A DNA stretch of 64,000 bases from Holtermannia corniformis (taxonomy: Eukaryota; Basidiomycota; Tremellomycetes; Holtermanniales), in assembly GCA_001599935.1 (NCBI GenBank), contig BCIJ01000003.1, forward strand, positions 572,926-636,925. The letters run 5' to 3'. The notes beneath the pieces were generated by a model. The model did not search any database. It saw only the letters and a program-made list of their open reading frames with translations, and was not told where the DNA came from. The position numbers were made by a program, and so were the translations under genes. This document shows positions 27,667 to 40,573 of the stretch, piece by piece (position 1 is the stretch's first letter; each line of letters opens with the position of its first letter).

Positions 27667-30600
27667 ATGGCGCCCGTCGATCCCGAGGCGAAGATCCCAG
27701 TAAGTCGATCCGAGCACCCTTGCTCCGACGCGCCTGACTTTCCTCAGTGTCCGACCCCGGGCCACCTCCAGGTCGAGCTCGAGCGCCTGACGGATGTGCT
27801 CACGCCTGCAGAGACGGAGGATTCATGGGAGAAGATGGAAAAGGCTGTGATACGCTTTGCTGGGATCACGAGGGGCGGAGGGTACAAGCATGTTGATGCC
27901 TACGTTGCGGGTGTGGGAAGGGCGGGCATTGGGTCAAAGCTGGTCGATTGCGTGAGTGCCGAAGTACCTTTTCCCATTGCAATGCTCACGCCGTCGCGTA
28001 GATGCTATCCGACAGAGGACGGCTATCGGGTGCCGCGACAGACCTCTTGACAGCTCTCGCCCCTCGACTCGGCCCTCACTTCGGCCCCTTGATCTCACTC
28101 TACCTCCCGCCTGTCATTCGTCTTCTCGCCCGCCCGAACAAAATCTTTCTCAAGCGGGCCGATCGCTGTCTCAGCACCATCATCACCAACTGCCCACTCG
28201 CCACCATGCTCATGTACATTGGCGAGGGCACGTCAGACAAGAGTGAGCAATGCCGTCGCGCGAGCAGCACCGGGCTTGCGAGGGCATGTGAGGAGTGGAG
28301 CAAAGACACATTCGGCTCCCGCGGTGTACAAGAGCTCGAGGCGTGCCTGCGCAAGATTGCGGTCGACAAGGACGCCGAGGTGCGCAAGATTAGCAAGAGG
28401 ATTTGGGGATTGTATACACACATATGGCCGGAGAGGGTGGAAGAGTGGGTGTCTGACACTAAATCGAGCGCAGTGGCTGATCGTCTTGCAGGTTCTCGGC
28501 ACCACTGACGCCTACCATTCGGCGCTACCTCGACATCTCTGCAACAGCGGGCGGATCAAAGCCGGCGGCATCAATGCGTCCACCTGCCAGTCGACCAGCT
28601 GCAACGTCCAGACCTCCAATGACTGCCTCTCTCTCCTCGTCGACCTCTTCTGCAGCTGCAACCCGCCCTCCGCAAGCACACCGCGTGCAGATACCTGCAG
28701 CTCGACCCCATGTACAATCTGCCGCGCCAGTACCAGCACCTCGCCAAGAGGCTGTCGCGTCCGCACCACTTGTAGACTACATGATCGAGGATCCTCCAAT
28801 GCGGACCACGGTACACCGCGAGCGTCTAGAAGCAGAAACGGCTCGCCCGCTGCTCGCCCGATCTGCAGCGACCACTTCCGCTATGGTCATGGGCCCGCTT
28901 CAAGGAGCTGTTCGACCCGATATCGCGGCTCATGGTCGATCCCATTCGGTCACAGCTCTGAGTTCTGGTGCCGTGCGCGAGCAAACGGTAGACTACTTTG
29001 GCGGTGGTGTCAAGTCAGCCACACTTGGTCAACCTATGAAACCTCAAGCGATCGCGTCAAGCTCCACGACCCATATTCATCCCGATCAACCCCACCACGA
29101 TATTTCAGCGCCAATGCGACGCTTTGCGCCTCCAACGCGCCTCGCGAAGCATTACAATAATACCGACGACTTCGATCATGACCTTGATACGAACACTAGT
29201 GGCCCCCTGCGCGGTGCAACGCGCGCAATGCCAATGGGAGAATCCCGGCGGCAGATCATGGGCCAAGCCCATCGACGAGCGGGGCCTGCTGCACCTCCTG
29301 GGGCGATGCCGCCCACAGCCACAACATCTGCGCCAAGCAGGCGAACGGCACCAGAACGCGATCATCTCATTGATGTGGCTATCCGAGCAGCACTGTTGCC
29401 TCTTCCTACGTCACCTCCACTTCCTACTGCGACCCAAGTTCCGTTATCTTCCTTGGCTTTGCCAATCGAGGAAGACATTCATCCGGCGTCGCCTTCGCCT
29501 GTGCGACCACCACAACCCGTTCTAGTCGCTTCGACGTCGACAGCTCGCAACATTTTCGAATCGTCGGTTGGGTTTACCCCCCCGACGACTGAAGACAGAG
29601 TTGAGTCGATGGCCGTGGTACCACAAGACGGGGCCCAGGCGCCGACGCCAGAGCCTGTGGAACAAGCTTTGGTCGTAACTACGCCAGACTACGCCCCGCA
29701 GCAGGCAACAGACGCGCTTGCACAAGCCGGACTCGTAGCACCCACTGATTCCGTCCCAATAACGACAGAACCCAGCTCGGAACCGGCTAGTACCGGCCAT
29801 GAAGTACCGATCTCCGACGCTACCATGCCCATCGAGATCACTGAACTGCCGCCCGCGGAAATGGTCCCTACCGCTACCGCAGAGAGCTCTGATCGGCCTG
29901 CTGCGCCCTCCGTCCGCGGTGCAACTTTCAAACCCAGAGCTGTGTCTGCGCGGTCGGCAGCGGGTGCTGCAGTGAGCCGGCAGCCGTTCAGGCCGAGCCC
30001 GTCACCTCATACAGCTGCTGCACCAGGTGCTGCGTCTTCATCAACCCGTTCAACCTCGGCATCGTCGCAACGCGCGGCTGTCAGCAACACCTCCAACCCG
30101 GCACCGACGCGATCGCTGAGCACATCTACTTCTTCTAAGCGCACCGCCTCACCGACTCGTCCGACCCCATCAGCCCGTGCAGGATCGCCTACGAAGCCCA
30201 TTGCCTCGACCCGATCGACGACGCGTACGGGGCCGACCAAGCCTCCCGTACCGACCCGTCGCGAAGCAGCTGCCCGACCTCGCCCTGAGCCGACAGCATC
30301 CACTTCCGTGCTCAAGCGCTCGGCTTCATCGAAGCCAACGACTAGCATGGCGCCACCACCCGTGCCCGCAGCACGCCGTGAGCGTGTTCGTCTCAAGGCG
30401 CCGCTCCCAAGCTTTGTGCCAAAGAAGAACGCAGCGGCAGGAACGACTGTGAAACCCGCAAAGGCAGGCAGTGCCAGGCCGATCAAGCCTGAAGCGGTTC
30501 CGCTGCCCAGCAGTCCCGTCAAGAGTTCCGGCACGACGCCAGTCAGCATCCCGTTACCACCCAGCCCGGTGCCAGTGGTTGCGATTCTCGCGCCGCTGCC

Positions 30601-31201
30601 GCCCAGTCCTAGCCGTTCTTCATCCAGAGCATCGCAACACACGGTCGAGAGCAAAGATGGGTACCCCACCACCACACCGTGCGCTTCGCCTCCCAGACTG
30701 GTCCTCTCACCTAGTATTCTGGCTGTTCAGGCGGACGACGCGGTCCGTGAGCCAACTTCCGCCGTTGACTCGCGCCCCTCTTCACAAGCCTCGGTCGTTG
30801 CTCGGCCGCCGTCAGCTGCCGAGTCCAACGGCGCTGCATCGACCCACAGTTCCGGGACGCAAGCTGCGGTATCAGACGACGGCTCCGAAGACGACGCTCT
30901 CGCCGGCATCACGTTCCAACCCCACCCCACAGCCATTGGTGCATCTTCCAAATTGACCGAAGAGCTTGAGTCAACGCTTCGCGAAGGCGATCTGCTGCAG
31001 CTCGCGGTCGAAGAGGTCATTCGCCCAAAGCGCGCAGTCATGACGCCGGGTCGATCACTTGCCATCAAGCTTGGACTGCTGGAGGGACCAGGGACACCGG
31101 GGACGCCAGGGACGCCAGGTGTACGACGTGCATTGAGTGAGAAGGATCAGAATGTTGAGAGTGGTGGGTTCGCGAGCGAGGGCAAGTTGATAGATTTCTG
31201 A
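27667..31201 (+). CDS. CLASP-like TOG-domain microtubule protein
   Basis: MAPVDPEAKIP|CPTPGHL starts the protein, followed by an alpha-helical TOG array (residues ~20-260): WEKMEKAVIRFAGITRGGG, GRLSGAATDLLTALAPRLG, FLKRADRCLSTIITNC, RRASSTGLARACEEWSKD and VDKDAEVRKISKRIWGLY. This matches the CLASP N-terminal domain. The remaining ~880 residues come from one long exon and are disordered, Ser/Pro/Arg/Ala-rich with many SxIP-like and SRP/TRP basic motifs, as in the microtubule-binding region of Cls1/Stu1. Near the C-terminus is a GTPGTPGTPG repeat (nucleotides ~31092-31118). CLASPs stabilise microtubules at plus ends and kinetochores. A C-terminal CLASP domain is not evident, so it may be a shortened member. 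Confidence 0.72.
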
Positions 31202-31343
31202 TCGACATGTTATTGTATCTATGCGTTCGTGGGCGTGTACGCCGGGGTTGTTCCCGCTCGGTGAGGGTGTTCAGCTGGGGTCAAGACCGGTCGTGAGGTG
31301 CTATGATACAGATGCATCTACTAATGCCGTGGGTAGAAAAGGT

Positions 31344-32011
31344 CTATGGCAATGGCGCGCCGCCGCGCGCTTGCAAAGCCGGCATGATGCGCACCACCTT
31401 GCCCTCGTTGCGTGCGTGCTGAATCAACCTGTACCCAGTGGGTCAGTTGTGCTGCGCCGTTCTGGGTGGACAATATACCTAGCTAGGAGCTTGGTGTTTG
31501 CCCATTTAGCCGGTGGCTCGCGCTTTTGCACAGACCAGTAGAAGATGTCCCAGTCGGGCTCATCGAGCAGCTGCCGAGGTTGTCAGTTCGGGCATACGTT
31601 TCCTAATAAGGCGATGCCCAACAAGCCGAAACCCACCTTGTCAAACTCGAGCAGTTCCTCCTTGCTCATAGACCCCAGATGCTCCCTCGCAAACGTCGCC
31701 AAGATCAGATCGGTCTCGAGCGTCCCCCGTTTCCGACTTTGGTAGACGAGCCTCGCGCGAAGTGTTTCCACATCTTCACCCGAGCGATCGAGCGGCGCTG
31801 GCATTGTCCACTCTTCGGCATCAGGTCCTAGTGTGTTTTCAGAGTTTTGTGGAGTTCTTGACGCTGCGGCGGCGAGATCGGGCGAGGAGAGGGGAAGAGG
31901 GTAGGGATCGAACAAGGCGTCTTTGCCTTTGGCCCGTGTTCGACCGGCGTGTAGCTGCCGTATGGGTTGGATAGCTACTAGGCGACGGAGAGGGAGAGCT
32001 CGGAGGGCCAT
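31344..32011 (-). CDS. SDH5: Succinate dehydrogenase assembly factor 2 (SDHAF2/Sdh5)
   Basis: The start at 32011 gives a mitochondrial presequence ([23 protein letters not shown]). The core carries the family signature [30 protein letters not shown] in two overlapping pieces, then [11 protein letters not shown]. An intron leads to [20 protein letters not shown], and a final exon ends [19 protein letters not shown]. The protein is needed for covalent FAD attachment to the flavoprotein subunit of succinate dehydrogenase in the matrix. The frame is open upstream to another Met at 32149 almost abutting the divergent WASP start. The inner Met is preferred because it begins the presequence. Confidence 0.9.
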
Positions 32012-32151
32012 TGTGACTGTGGAGGTGGATCTCGACGTCGTTGTCGAGTCTTTTGTCGTTGTCGATGTCGATCCGGAACCAAAACGAGCATCAGGCGGCG
32101 GCGGCGACGGCAACGATGGTGTAGTGTAGGTGCACTCGGATCGGTGCAACC

Positions 32152-33832
32152 ATGCCAGCCATCTCGACGTTGACAGCAGACGACAAGGCGCGCATCAAGC
32201 GCTCAGTGCCAGCCTCGGGCTCCCAGGGGACCAACAAGATCATCACGGCCACGGTCGCTCGTGTGTTCCGAGCGAGACCGGGTGAAGAAGAGTCAGTCGC
32301 TTGTCATCACCCTCGGCGTGGTCGCTGATGAGATCTCGTCCAGATGGAGCTATACCGGCGTCGAGGGTGCTCTGGTCTTCTGCGTCGACAAGGTTAAAGG
32401 GGGCCTGTGGTTCCGAATCGTCGACTTGGCAGTAAGCTGTGCACTGGTCCGTCTGTGCAGCGCTGATATCAACACCCACGTAGGGCAGCAAGGGCGTCTG
32501 CTGGGAGCACGAAGTACCCAACGAGCTGCAATACAATCAAGACAGAGCATACTTTCATTCCTGGGCCGCAGATGTGAGGACCAACATGACATGACGCAAG
32601 GTCCGAGCTGACATTTGCATGCTAGGATTGTCAGATTGCATTCGTGTTCGCAGCAGAGTCCGAGGCCAACGACTTTTACAAAAAGGTGGGCAACAGAGCA
32701 AAGTATGCTGGTCAGTTCGGTATTCCTTGCTGGCTCAAGGCTCATACCTTCAGCCAAAGCATCCGGTTCATCCAAGAGCACGCCTACCAAGAAGAAGGCC
32801 AAGGGCGGCAAGATTGACAAGAGTCTGATCTCGGGTCCTGTAAGGTCTGGCGGCTACTGTGAAGACACTACTGACACTTCAGACGGCCGGCTCGTTCCAA
32901 CACGTTGCTCACATGGGCTACGACTCGACGTCTGGCTTCTCGTCGTCTGGCGTTGATCCATCATGGCAAGCGCTGCTAGACCAGCTTGGCATGCGCGGCG
33001 TCACACCCAAGCAGATCCAGAAGAACGAGCAGTTTATCAAAGACTATGTCTCACAGCAGGGCGGAATCGAGAAGGCTGTCGGCGCCAAGAAGAAGCCACC
33101 TCCGCCGCCTGCACCGACTAGCCGACGCAAGGCCGCCCCTCCACCACCACCCGTATCACGGACTCAGCGACCGTTGAGTACGGCTGGTCCCTCTGCACCT
33201 CCTCCTCCGCCCCCACCAGCGCGGCATTCGATGCAGCCTACTGCGTCTGTGCCCCCTCCGCCGCCTCCACCGCCGGCAAGAGGCGGAGCTGCTGCTCCCC
33301 CACCTCCTCCCCCACCTATGCCTCCAAGAGGGAGCGCGGCCCCTCCCCCTCCCCCTCCCCCTCCGTCTATGCCATCTCGTGCGAGCGCGCCCCCACCTCC
33401 CCCACCTCCACCTCCTTCAGGCGGCCGAGGAGCGCCCCCACCACCCCCTCCACCGCCGGCAAGTGCCCCCGCTAGCAGACCTGCCGCGCCCGCGGCCGGC
33501 GACTCGCGCGGAGCATTGCTGGCTTCAATCCAGGGCAAGGGTGTGCATGCGCTCAAAAAGGTTGATCCAAGTGAACAGAGGGTGTCGCCGTTGGCTGGCG
33601 GCGGTGGAGGTGCCGCGGCCGTTGCTGGCGGCGCTGCAGCTGGTGTGGCTGTCGGTGCCGGAGCGGCCGTCGCTGCAGGTGGTGATGATGGCAAGTCCCG
33701 CCCAAAATTGCCGCACATGATTAACATGCCACAGGTCCTGATTTGGCATCATCCCTGGCTGCAGCGCTGGCACGGCGCAAAGGTGACCTCGGGGACAGTG
33801 ACGACGAGGAGAGCGATGGTGAATGGGACTGA
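32152..33832 (+). CDS. LAS17: Wiskott-Aldrich syndrome protein (WASP/Las17 type)
   Basis: The WH1 domain (residues ~10-130) starts MPAISTLTADDKARIKR and includes TATVARVFRARPGEEE, GALVFCVDK and GGLWFRIVDL. A basic patch (KKKAKGGK) precedes a CRIB-like segment ISGPTAGSFQHVAHMGYD. Long PPPPPPP tracts follow, then a WH2 motif (RGALLASIQGKGVHALKKV). A 44-nt GC..AG intron (donor gcaagt) leads to PDLASSLAAALARRKGD and the acidic tail DSDDEESDGEWD, whose terminal Trp is typical of Arp2/3 activators. It links Cdc42-type GTPases to Arp2/3 actin nucleation in endocytosis. It is convergent with RPB1, with only about 76 bp between the stops. Confidence 0.9.
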
Positions 33833-33908
33833 TTGTAACGACTATCGTAGCAGATCGTGCACACTCATGCATAGATCCGTGCTGCATGCCGCCTCGTATA
33901 CAATGCCA

Positions 33909-36900
33909 TTACGACCAGCTTGGGCTCGACGCCCCACCTCCATACCCTCCCCAGCCTCGATTCGCATTGCCGTTCGGTTGTTTGTTCGGCTGATTGCCAG
34001 GCGTTTGGCCGTTGGCATTCGGCGAGGCCGGACTGTAACCTGGCGAAGTCGGACTGTACGCCGGACTGGTCGGACTGTACGCTGGACTGGTCGGGCTATA
34101 TGCTGGACTGGTTGGCGAGTACGTCGGGCTTGTAGGCGAGTAGGCAGGACTCGTGGGGCTATACGCAGCCGCTGGTGAGGTCGGACTGTACGTAGGTGAT
34201 GTGGGAGAGTAGCCAGGTGATGCAGGCGAGTAGCCAGCCGCGCTGCGAGGGTTAGCGCTGTTCTGGAAATGTCTGGCAACGTACGAGTAGCGAGGGGACG
34301 TGTTGTGCATGCCTGCTGCAGGACTCGTTGGCGAGTACGTCGGTGACGTCGGTGAGTAGGTAGGGGAAGTAGGCGAATAGGTGGGCGACGTGGGCGAGCT
34401 TGCAGTGTTAGCTGAGTTCCTTACAAAGTCAATGCACGCACTAAGTCGGCGAGGTGGGCGAGTACCCCGCGCCAGTCCTCGACGGCCCCGCGAACGCCGG
34501 GGAAGCAGGCGAGTAGGTAGGGGACACGGGTGAGAAGCCAGCAGGCGACGTCGGCGAGTAAGTCGGCGATGTTGGGCTGTAGTTTGGACTCGTAGCGCCG
34601 TAACCCCGAGACGCCCATGGCGACGCGGCCGCCCCACCGGCGAATGGACTGGATGGGCTGTAGCCTGGGCTCGTGACCATGAAGGGACTCGTTGGTGACT
34701 GCAGTTGTCAGTCATGTCCGCAGAACTCAAGCAAAACTCACATAGCCGTTTGGCGACGACGGTGACTGTTACTGTCAGCAAAGCTCCGTATCGATCGTGC
34801 ACACTCACATAACCACCCGGGCTCTGACCGCCGTGCATCGGCGACTGCCCAAAGCCAAGGTAGTCGAATTGACTAGCGTCCTCATTGCCCGACACTGCCA
34901 GAGGCGAAAACGCTGCAGCGCCAACCTTGACACCGTTCCACATTGGTGATGAACCGTCGTACGGTGTCATGTTGCCCAGACCTGGGGTCATGGCGCCGTC
35001 CATGGCTGACGACGCAAGCATGTTCTGCACCGGCAAGCGGTGATCGACAATCACGTCCTTGAGCATGTCGAGATCGAGAGCAACATCGAACGCGCCTGTG
35101 CCCATTGGCGCCATCTGACCGAGCAGGATGTTTTCTGCGACACCTCGGCAGTCGTCGACGTCGCCCTGCGCCGCAGCCTCGAGCAGAATCTCGACCGTCT
35201 CTTCGAACGAACAGCGCGAGAGCGCACCAGCATCCGTGCGGTTGATACCATGTCGAGTGATGCTCATGAGCTTGCCCCGGTTGCACATGAGATCACACAG
35301 CAAGGCGACATGTCGGTAGTTGACGTATGAACCACCCATTTCGAGCACATTGTGCAACTCCTTGAAGAGCGCGGCACGGCCGGCTTCGATACCGAGGACG
35401 TCAAAGACCTCTGTACAGTTGTTCGAGTACGTTCGCACCGAGTCGACACCGTTGACGGCGAGAACCGACTTGAAGTTTGTGCCGTCCGTTTCGAGGAAGT
35501 ACTCCTGCTCCTGATCCCACTCGCCCGTCTGCGAGAGCACGGTCCGCTTGCCAGCCGAGATGAATACTCGCTGAATGCCCTTGACACCGCCCAGCTCAAT
35601 GGTGTCCAGCATAAGGCCCTCGAGCCGCTTGAGGAACATGTCCTCGTCACCCAAAATCTCCTCCTCGCCCTTGTCCTGCGACGCAAGCGTCCGCACACGG
35701 ATGACGAGCTTTTCTGCGTTGTCTTCACTGTGGATGACAAAGACGTCCCGGCCAAAGCTCGAGACAATCTCGTTGGCAACGAACGACATGTCGAGGTTCT
35801 TGGCCAGCATTTTTGTTCGGTCGAGCTCGAAACGAAGGACCCAGGGCGACTGCCTGTGGATCTCGCCCTGCATTTCCTCGTCTGGGATGGCGAAGAATGC
35901 CTCGACAAAGTCCTTGTCCTCCTCGATGACGGTCGACTCGGTTTCAGGATCGTAGTAGACCTCGGTCGACGCCGTGACATCACGCAAGGTGGTGTAACCC
36001 AGCTTACTCGAGATGACGAGGGCGGCCTCGTCCGTCTTGCGGTACTGATCCTCGAGGTAGACGGCGAGCGACGGCGTGCGAATGTTGACGGCGACGTTGA
36101 TAATCTCCTTGAGACGCGGCACGCCACCCGTCACACTCTTGCTCGACACACCGGCATAGTGAAAGGTGTTGAGCGTCATCTGCGTCGCCGGTTCACCAAT
36201 CGACTGGGCTGCGAGTGTGCCGACCATCTCTGCCGGGTCAACGATCGAGCGGTTGAAGAGGATCTCAATCTCGCCAACGACCCAGTCAAACGCCTCGCGC
36301 GTGAGGTGGTGGTCCTCGAGCACTCGGCGGGTTGACAAGTTGCACCGCAACAGCATGTTGAACAGCAGCGTCGCGTTCTCCTGGTTCATCCGGCTGATGG
36401 CATCGGTGCCGCGGACGACGACGAGGCGGTCAGACAGGTCGCGGACCTGCTGGATAAGGTACGCTGGGTCGAGGTCGCTGGGCGCGCGCGGGTCGACGTG
36501 GAAGACCTGCTGACTGTTCTGGATGATCCGCGCAATGTTGACAGGAAGGGGATGGGAGGCAATGCCGTCGGTGAAGATCTCGTGGCGGAGGATGTAGCGG
36601 TCCTCGGTGAGCTGCGCAAACTCTTCGTCGAGCAGCGTTTGCAGTTCCATCGACGTGGCGTCGATACCGGCTTGCAGTGTGCCGCGGGAAAAGCCACCGG
36701 ACGGACCGATGACATCGACCTTGTAACGGCGCTCGAATGCACGGTCCGAGAGGCGGATAACGTCGAGCGTCTGCTTCTCCATAGCCGCGCCGTCCATACC
36801 GTCCTCGCCGTAGGTGAACTGGAGGATGTCGCCACCCGAATTGCGGACGGTGCCGTCATAGCAGACTTTGACGTCTTCAAGCGCCTTGACCAAACGACGC

Positions 36901-39900
36901 TGAATGTAACCCGTCTCGGCCGTCTTGACGGCCGTATCGATCAAACCTTCACGTCCACCCATAGCGTGAAAGAAGAACTCTTGCGGCGTCAAGCCACGAA
37001 GATACGAGTTCTCGACAAAGCCACGCGACTCTGGTCCATAATCGTCTTTTGAGAAATGCGGCAGGGTTCGGTGCTTGAACCCAAACGGAATGCGCTTGCC
37101 CTCGACAATCTGCTGGCCGACACAGCCCGACATTTGCGAAATGTTGATGAACGAGCCTTTTGAGCCGGACACGACCATTTGCTTGACATTGTTGTCGGCC
37201 TTGAGGTTGTCCTGGGCCGACTTTCCGGCCCAGTCACGAGCCGTGTTGAGCTCGCCCGAGACCTTTGCCTCGAACGACTCGCGGATCGTCATACCGGGCG
37301 AGGGCTCGAGCTTGTTGGCCTCTGCGCTGGCGATAAACTCCTGTACCTTGAGCTTGGCCTCGCCCAACCGGTTCGTGATCCCCGTCATCGTCTTGGTATC
37401 AGCAATCGTGTCACCGATCCCGACACTGAACCCGTTGTGGAGCAACCAAAAGTTGACGACTTTCTGCGCGGCCGAGAAAAAGTCGCGCGTGGTTTCAGGC
37501 CCGAGTTCTCGGAAGATGACGTGGACGAGGCCGTTGTTCTGAGCACCGGCCATGTTCTTGACAATGGTGCCGTGCACAATCTCGCCGTCTTCGATCAGCA
37601 CGTTCTCGTCCGTCACGTCGATCGGCGATGGCTTTTCGTTGTTCCGGTACGTAATGTTGATCCCCTTTGGGATGCAGAGCGAGACGAGTTGCTTGCCCGT
37701 CCACATGGGTTTCGGCTTGAGGATGGCGGGCGTTGGGATCTGGCCGTCCCAGCCTGGCAACCAGAGCAAGACGTTTTGGACCATGGCCCAGTCGCAAAAA
37801 CAGTCGCGCAGCGTAAACTTGCGGATCCCACAGAGCGTATCTTGCACAATGCCCATGACGGGCTTGTTGGCTTGCGGCGAGATGATCTAGCAAAAGCAAG
37901 GGTTGAGCACCCTTGTGGCAGGCAGCACAAGGCGTGTAATGTACCTGACGAGGGACCCATGCGATCTGACTGAGCTCTGCGCGCGTCTCTTCACTCTGCG
38001 GCACGCTGCGCGGGTGTCAATGGCGGCAGCGAGGCGGCCGGAAGACATACTGCAAGTTCATCTCGTCCCCGTCAAAATCGGCGTTGTACGGCGAAGTGCT
38101 GCCGGGGTCAGTCTCGGGCGGGTCGCATCATGTATACATACACCGAGAGGTTCAAGCGGAAAGCTGGGCTGTCAGGACTCGCCTGAACGCGCCAAGAGAC
38201 TCACTCGAATAATTCATCAGCTTGACCCGATGACTCATCATGGACATTTTGTGCAGACTCGGCTGCCGGTTGAACAGCACAAAGCTGTCATGTCAACGAT
38301 ACCCTTCGCGATCGAAAGCACGCACTCTCCGTCCTTGAGGTGGCGCTCGACAATCCAGCCAAACTGCAGACTCGTCGGCTCGCTCGTCTTGCGGTATTTC
38401 AAGTCGACACGGTCGCCATTGTCCTTGACGATATACCGTGCGCCGGGGTACGTTGCCGGTCCGTTGGCGACAAGCATCTGCAGATAGACAATGTTGTACG
38501 GTGTCACTGTGGCCGTCAATTGCCCGGCGACCCTTCTGGCGGTTGCACGCACCTCGCTCGGGATACGTCAAAGTCATGGCAATGCTCTTTGGCACGCCGA
38601 CCTGGTCTAGCTGCAGGTTGGGGTCACCGGTGATGACTGTTCGTGCGGAAAAGTCGACACGCTTGCCCATGAGGTTGCCGCGGAGGCGACCCTCCTTGCC
38701 CTTGAGCCTAGCGCGGATGGCCTTGATCGGCCTGCCTGATTTTTGCATCGCTTGCGGGATGCCGGCAATGTCATTGTCCATAAACGTCGCCACATGGTAC
38801 TAAGCAGATCAGGATGAGGGTTACTGATGTGACGCCGACCGACCTGAAGCATATCGAAATGCTCATTCACAATGTGCGCTGGCGCGCCCTCTTGCTCTAG
38901 CCGTCGAACGGTCGACGAGCTCCGGATAATGTCAAAGAGCTTGTGCGTCAAGTCGTCTTCACTGCGCTGGCCGGCGCCTTGCTGGACGGACGGTCGAACC
39001 GTCGCCGGCGGGACCGGCAAGATGGTGAGAATCATCCAGTCGGGTCGAGCAAACTCTTCGGAAAGGCCCATGATGAGCAGATCGTCTGACGGGATCTTGC
39101 CAAGGATGTTGAGCACGGCAGACGGCGGCAAGAGCTGCTTGTCGACTTCTGCTTTGGTGTCCTACGATCGGTAAGCCTGCGCTGGCGACAGCACCACCTA
39201 GGCACCCACCCGATCGGCGTCCTCGTCCTTGTCCATCTTGTAGTTGGCATACAGCTTGAGGGCCTCCTTGCGGATATCGGGCTGTTTGTGCCCACAGCCG
39301 CCGTGGCCGGCGACAAAGTCGTCCGGGTCGGCTCCCTCTTCTGGCGCCTCGTTGGCCTTGCACTCGCGCACGCCCTTTGCGCGCTCCCATATCCGCTTGA
39401 GCCGGTGCTGAGCCTTGACGCGTCGCGCAATGTCATTGACCTCTGGATCGGTCTGTTTGAAACGCGCGGTCAGTGGTGAGTGGCGACAGACGGCCGGCTG
39501 ACCATGTCCACTTTGAGCTTGCCGCAGTTGACGCAGATGCACTCGAGGATCTTTTTGACCTTGACCATGAAGCCGCCGTGGAAGACTGGGCGGGCCAACT
39601 CGATGTGGCCAAAGTGACCCGGGCATTCAGCCATGCCCTCGCCACACGTCTGGCACTTGAAGTTGCGGTCGATCGCTGAGTTGATGAGCAGTTTTCTGGC
39701 AGTGGAGCTCTCGGACGACTGACTGCCCATCTTTGGGTCCATGACCCCGCCTGGCTTTTGCCGATTTGTGCCTTCCTCCATGACCTCTGCATGCTCAATC
39801 TTGGCGACCGAAAAGGCTTTCTGCGCAACGGGTGCGTGTCAGCGCCTTCAGCGGGCGCCGAGCGGCACATACAATCTCCTCTGGGCTGAGGATGCCAAAC

Positions 39901-39956
39901 TGAATCTCCTTGATCTGCTTGACAGGCGCCTTGGAGTACGCAAACGTGATCGTCAT
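33909..39956 (-). CDS. RPB1: RNA polymerase II largest subunit with CTD
   Basis: The start at 39956 gives [21 protein letters not shown]. The N-terminal zinc regions are present ([28 protein letters not shown]). The catalytic motif [10 protein letters not shown] is intact across an intron, as are the bridge helix and trigger-loop region ([15 protein letters not shown]) and [15 protein letters not shown]. The C-terminal domain begins after GQSPMHGG and has about 20 YSPTSPx heptads; many are YSPTSPA or YSPTSPT, interrupted by non-consensus spacers ([27 protein letters not shown]). It ends in an Asn/Gln/Gly-rich tail. Introns cluster in the first third, with several more inside the CTD. The subunit catalyses mRNA synthesis in the nucleus. 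About 1,850 residues. Confidence 0.96.
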
Positions 39957-40573
39957 GATGGCTCGCGCGTCCTGATCTCTGCTGCCTCGCCGCGCGCCTA
40001 GTGTTCCCTATCCGTAATCCCTCGATCCGTGGCGATGCTGATGATACAATGCGAATGCGAAACCGAAGCGTCTAGAGGCCGTTTGCGGCGATGTTTTTAT
40101 CGATTCCGAGCGTCTCCACTGTTGTGCCGTGCCGAGACGGTGCGGTGGCTGCGGCTGAGCAGACTGTGGCGGGTAGTACTGCCTGTGCCGTGCGGTGCAG
40201 TGACCGGTGACTGGCTCGGTCGTGGTGCTGGCAGAGCAACGGCGGCGCAGACGATGGTGCATGGTAGTGAGCGACCGCAACGGGGGTTCGGCGTTATGGT
40301 CGGCGTTATAGCAGCGCGGGGTTTACACGTGACACAGTGACGGCAACAAGCATCACCAACCGCAACTCGGCAACGGTCCAGCTCGGTCCAGTGCTCACTC
40401 ACGCTCACTCACAACGCGGGCACAGCGCGGACAGATATCATAGGTGAGTGAGTCTGAATCTTCATCGTGTATACTAATGCTGACCATCCCGCCATAGCTC
40501 TCCCTTTGTGCGTCATCGCTCAGCCTCGTCACCTCAAACCAAGACCAACGACCAGCAGTGATCCCGCCTCGAA
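39957..40573. promoter_or_regulatory. Divergent promoter region, RPB1/VPS27
   Basis: 617 bp between the divergent start codons of RPB1 and VPS27. It is GC-rich on the RPB1 side. No clear TATA box or coding frame; small ORFs on both strands do not resemble proteins. Confidence 0.5.

Noticed and set aside
30007..30675. 222-codon minus-strand ORF inside the CLASP-like gene
   Set aside because: It is a shadow of the Ser/Pro/Ala-rich plus-strand exon, with Gly/Val/Arg low-complexity composition.
31092..31118. Tandem ggacaccgg/ggacgccag units as a possible satellite
   Set aside because: It is a short in-frame Gly-Thr-Pro repeat within the CLASP-like coding exon.
33164..33727. Gly-rich minus-strand ORF opposite the WASP proline tracts
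   Set aside because: Poly-Gly is the reverse complement of the poly-Pro codons; it is not an independent gene.
35264..36335. Long ORFs on both strands within RPB1
   Set aside because: They are alternative-frame readings of a highly conserved RPB1 exon and match no other protein.
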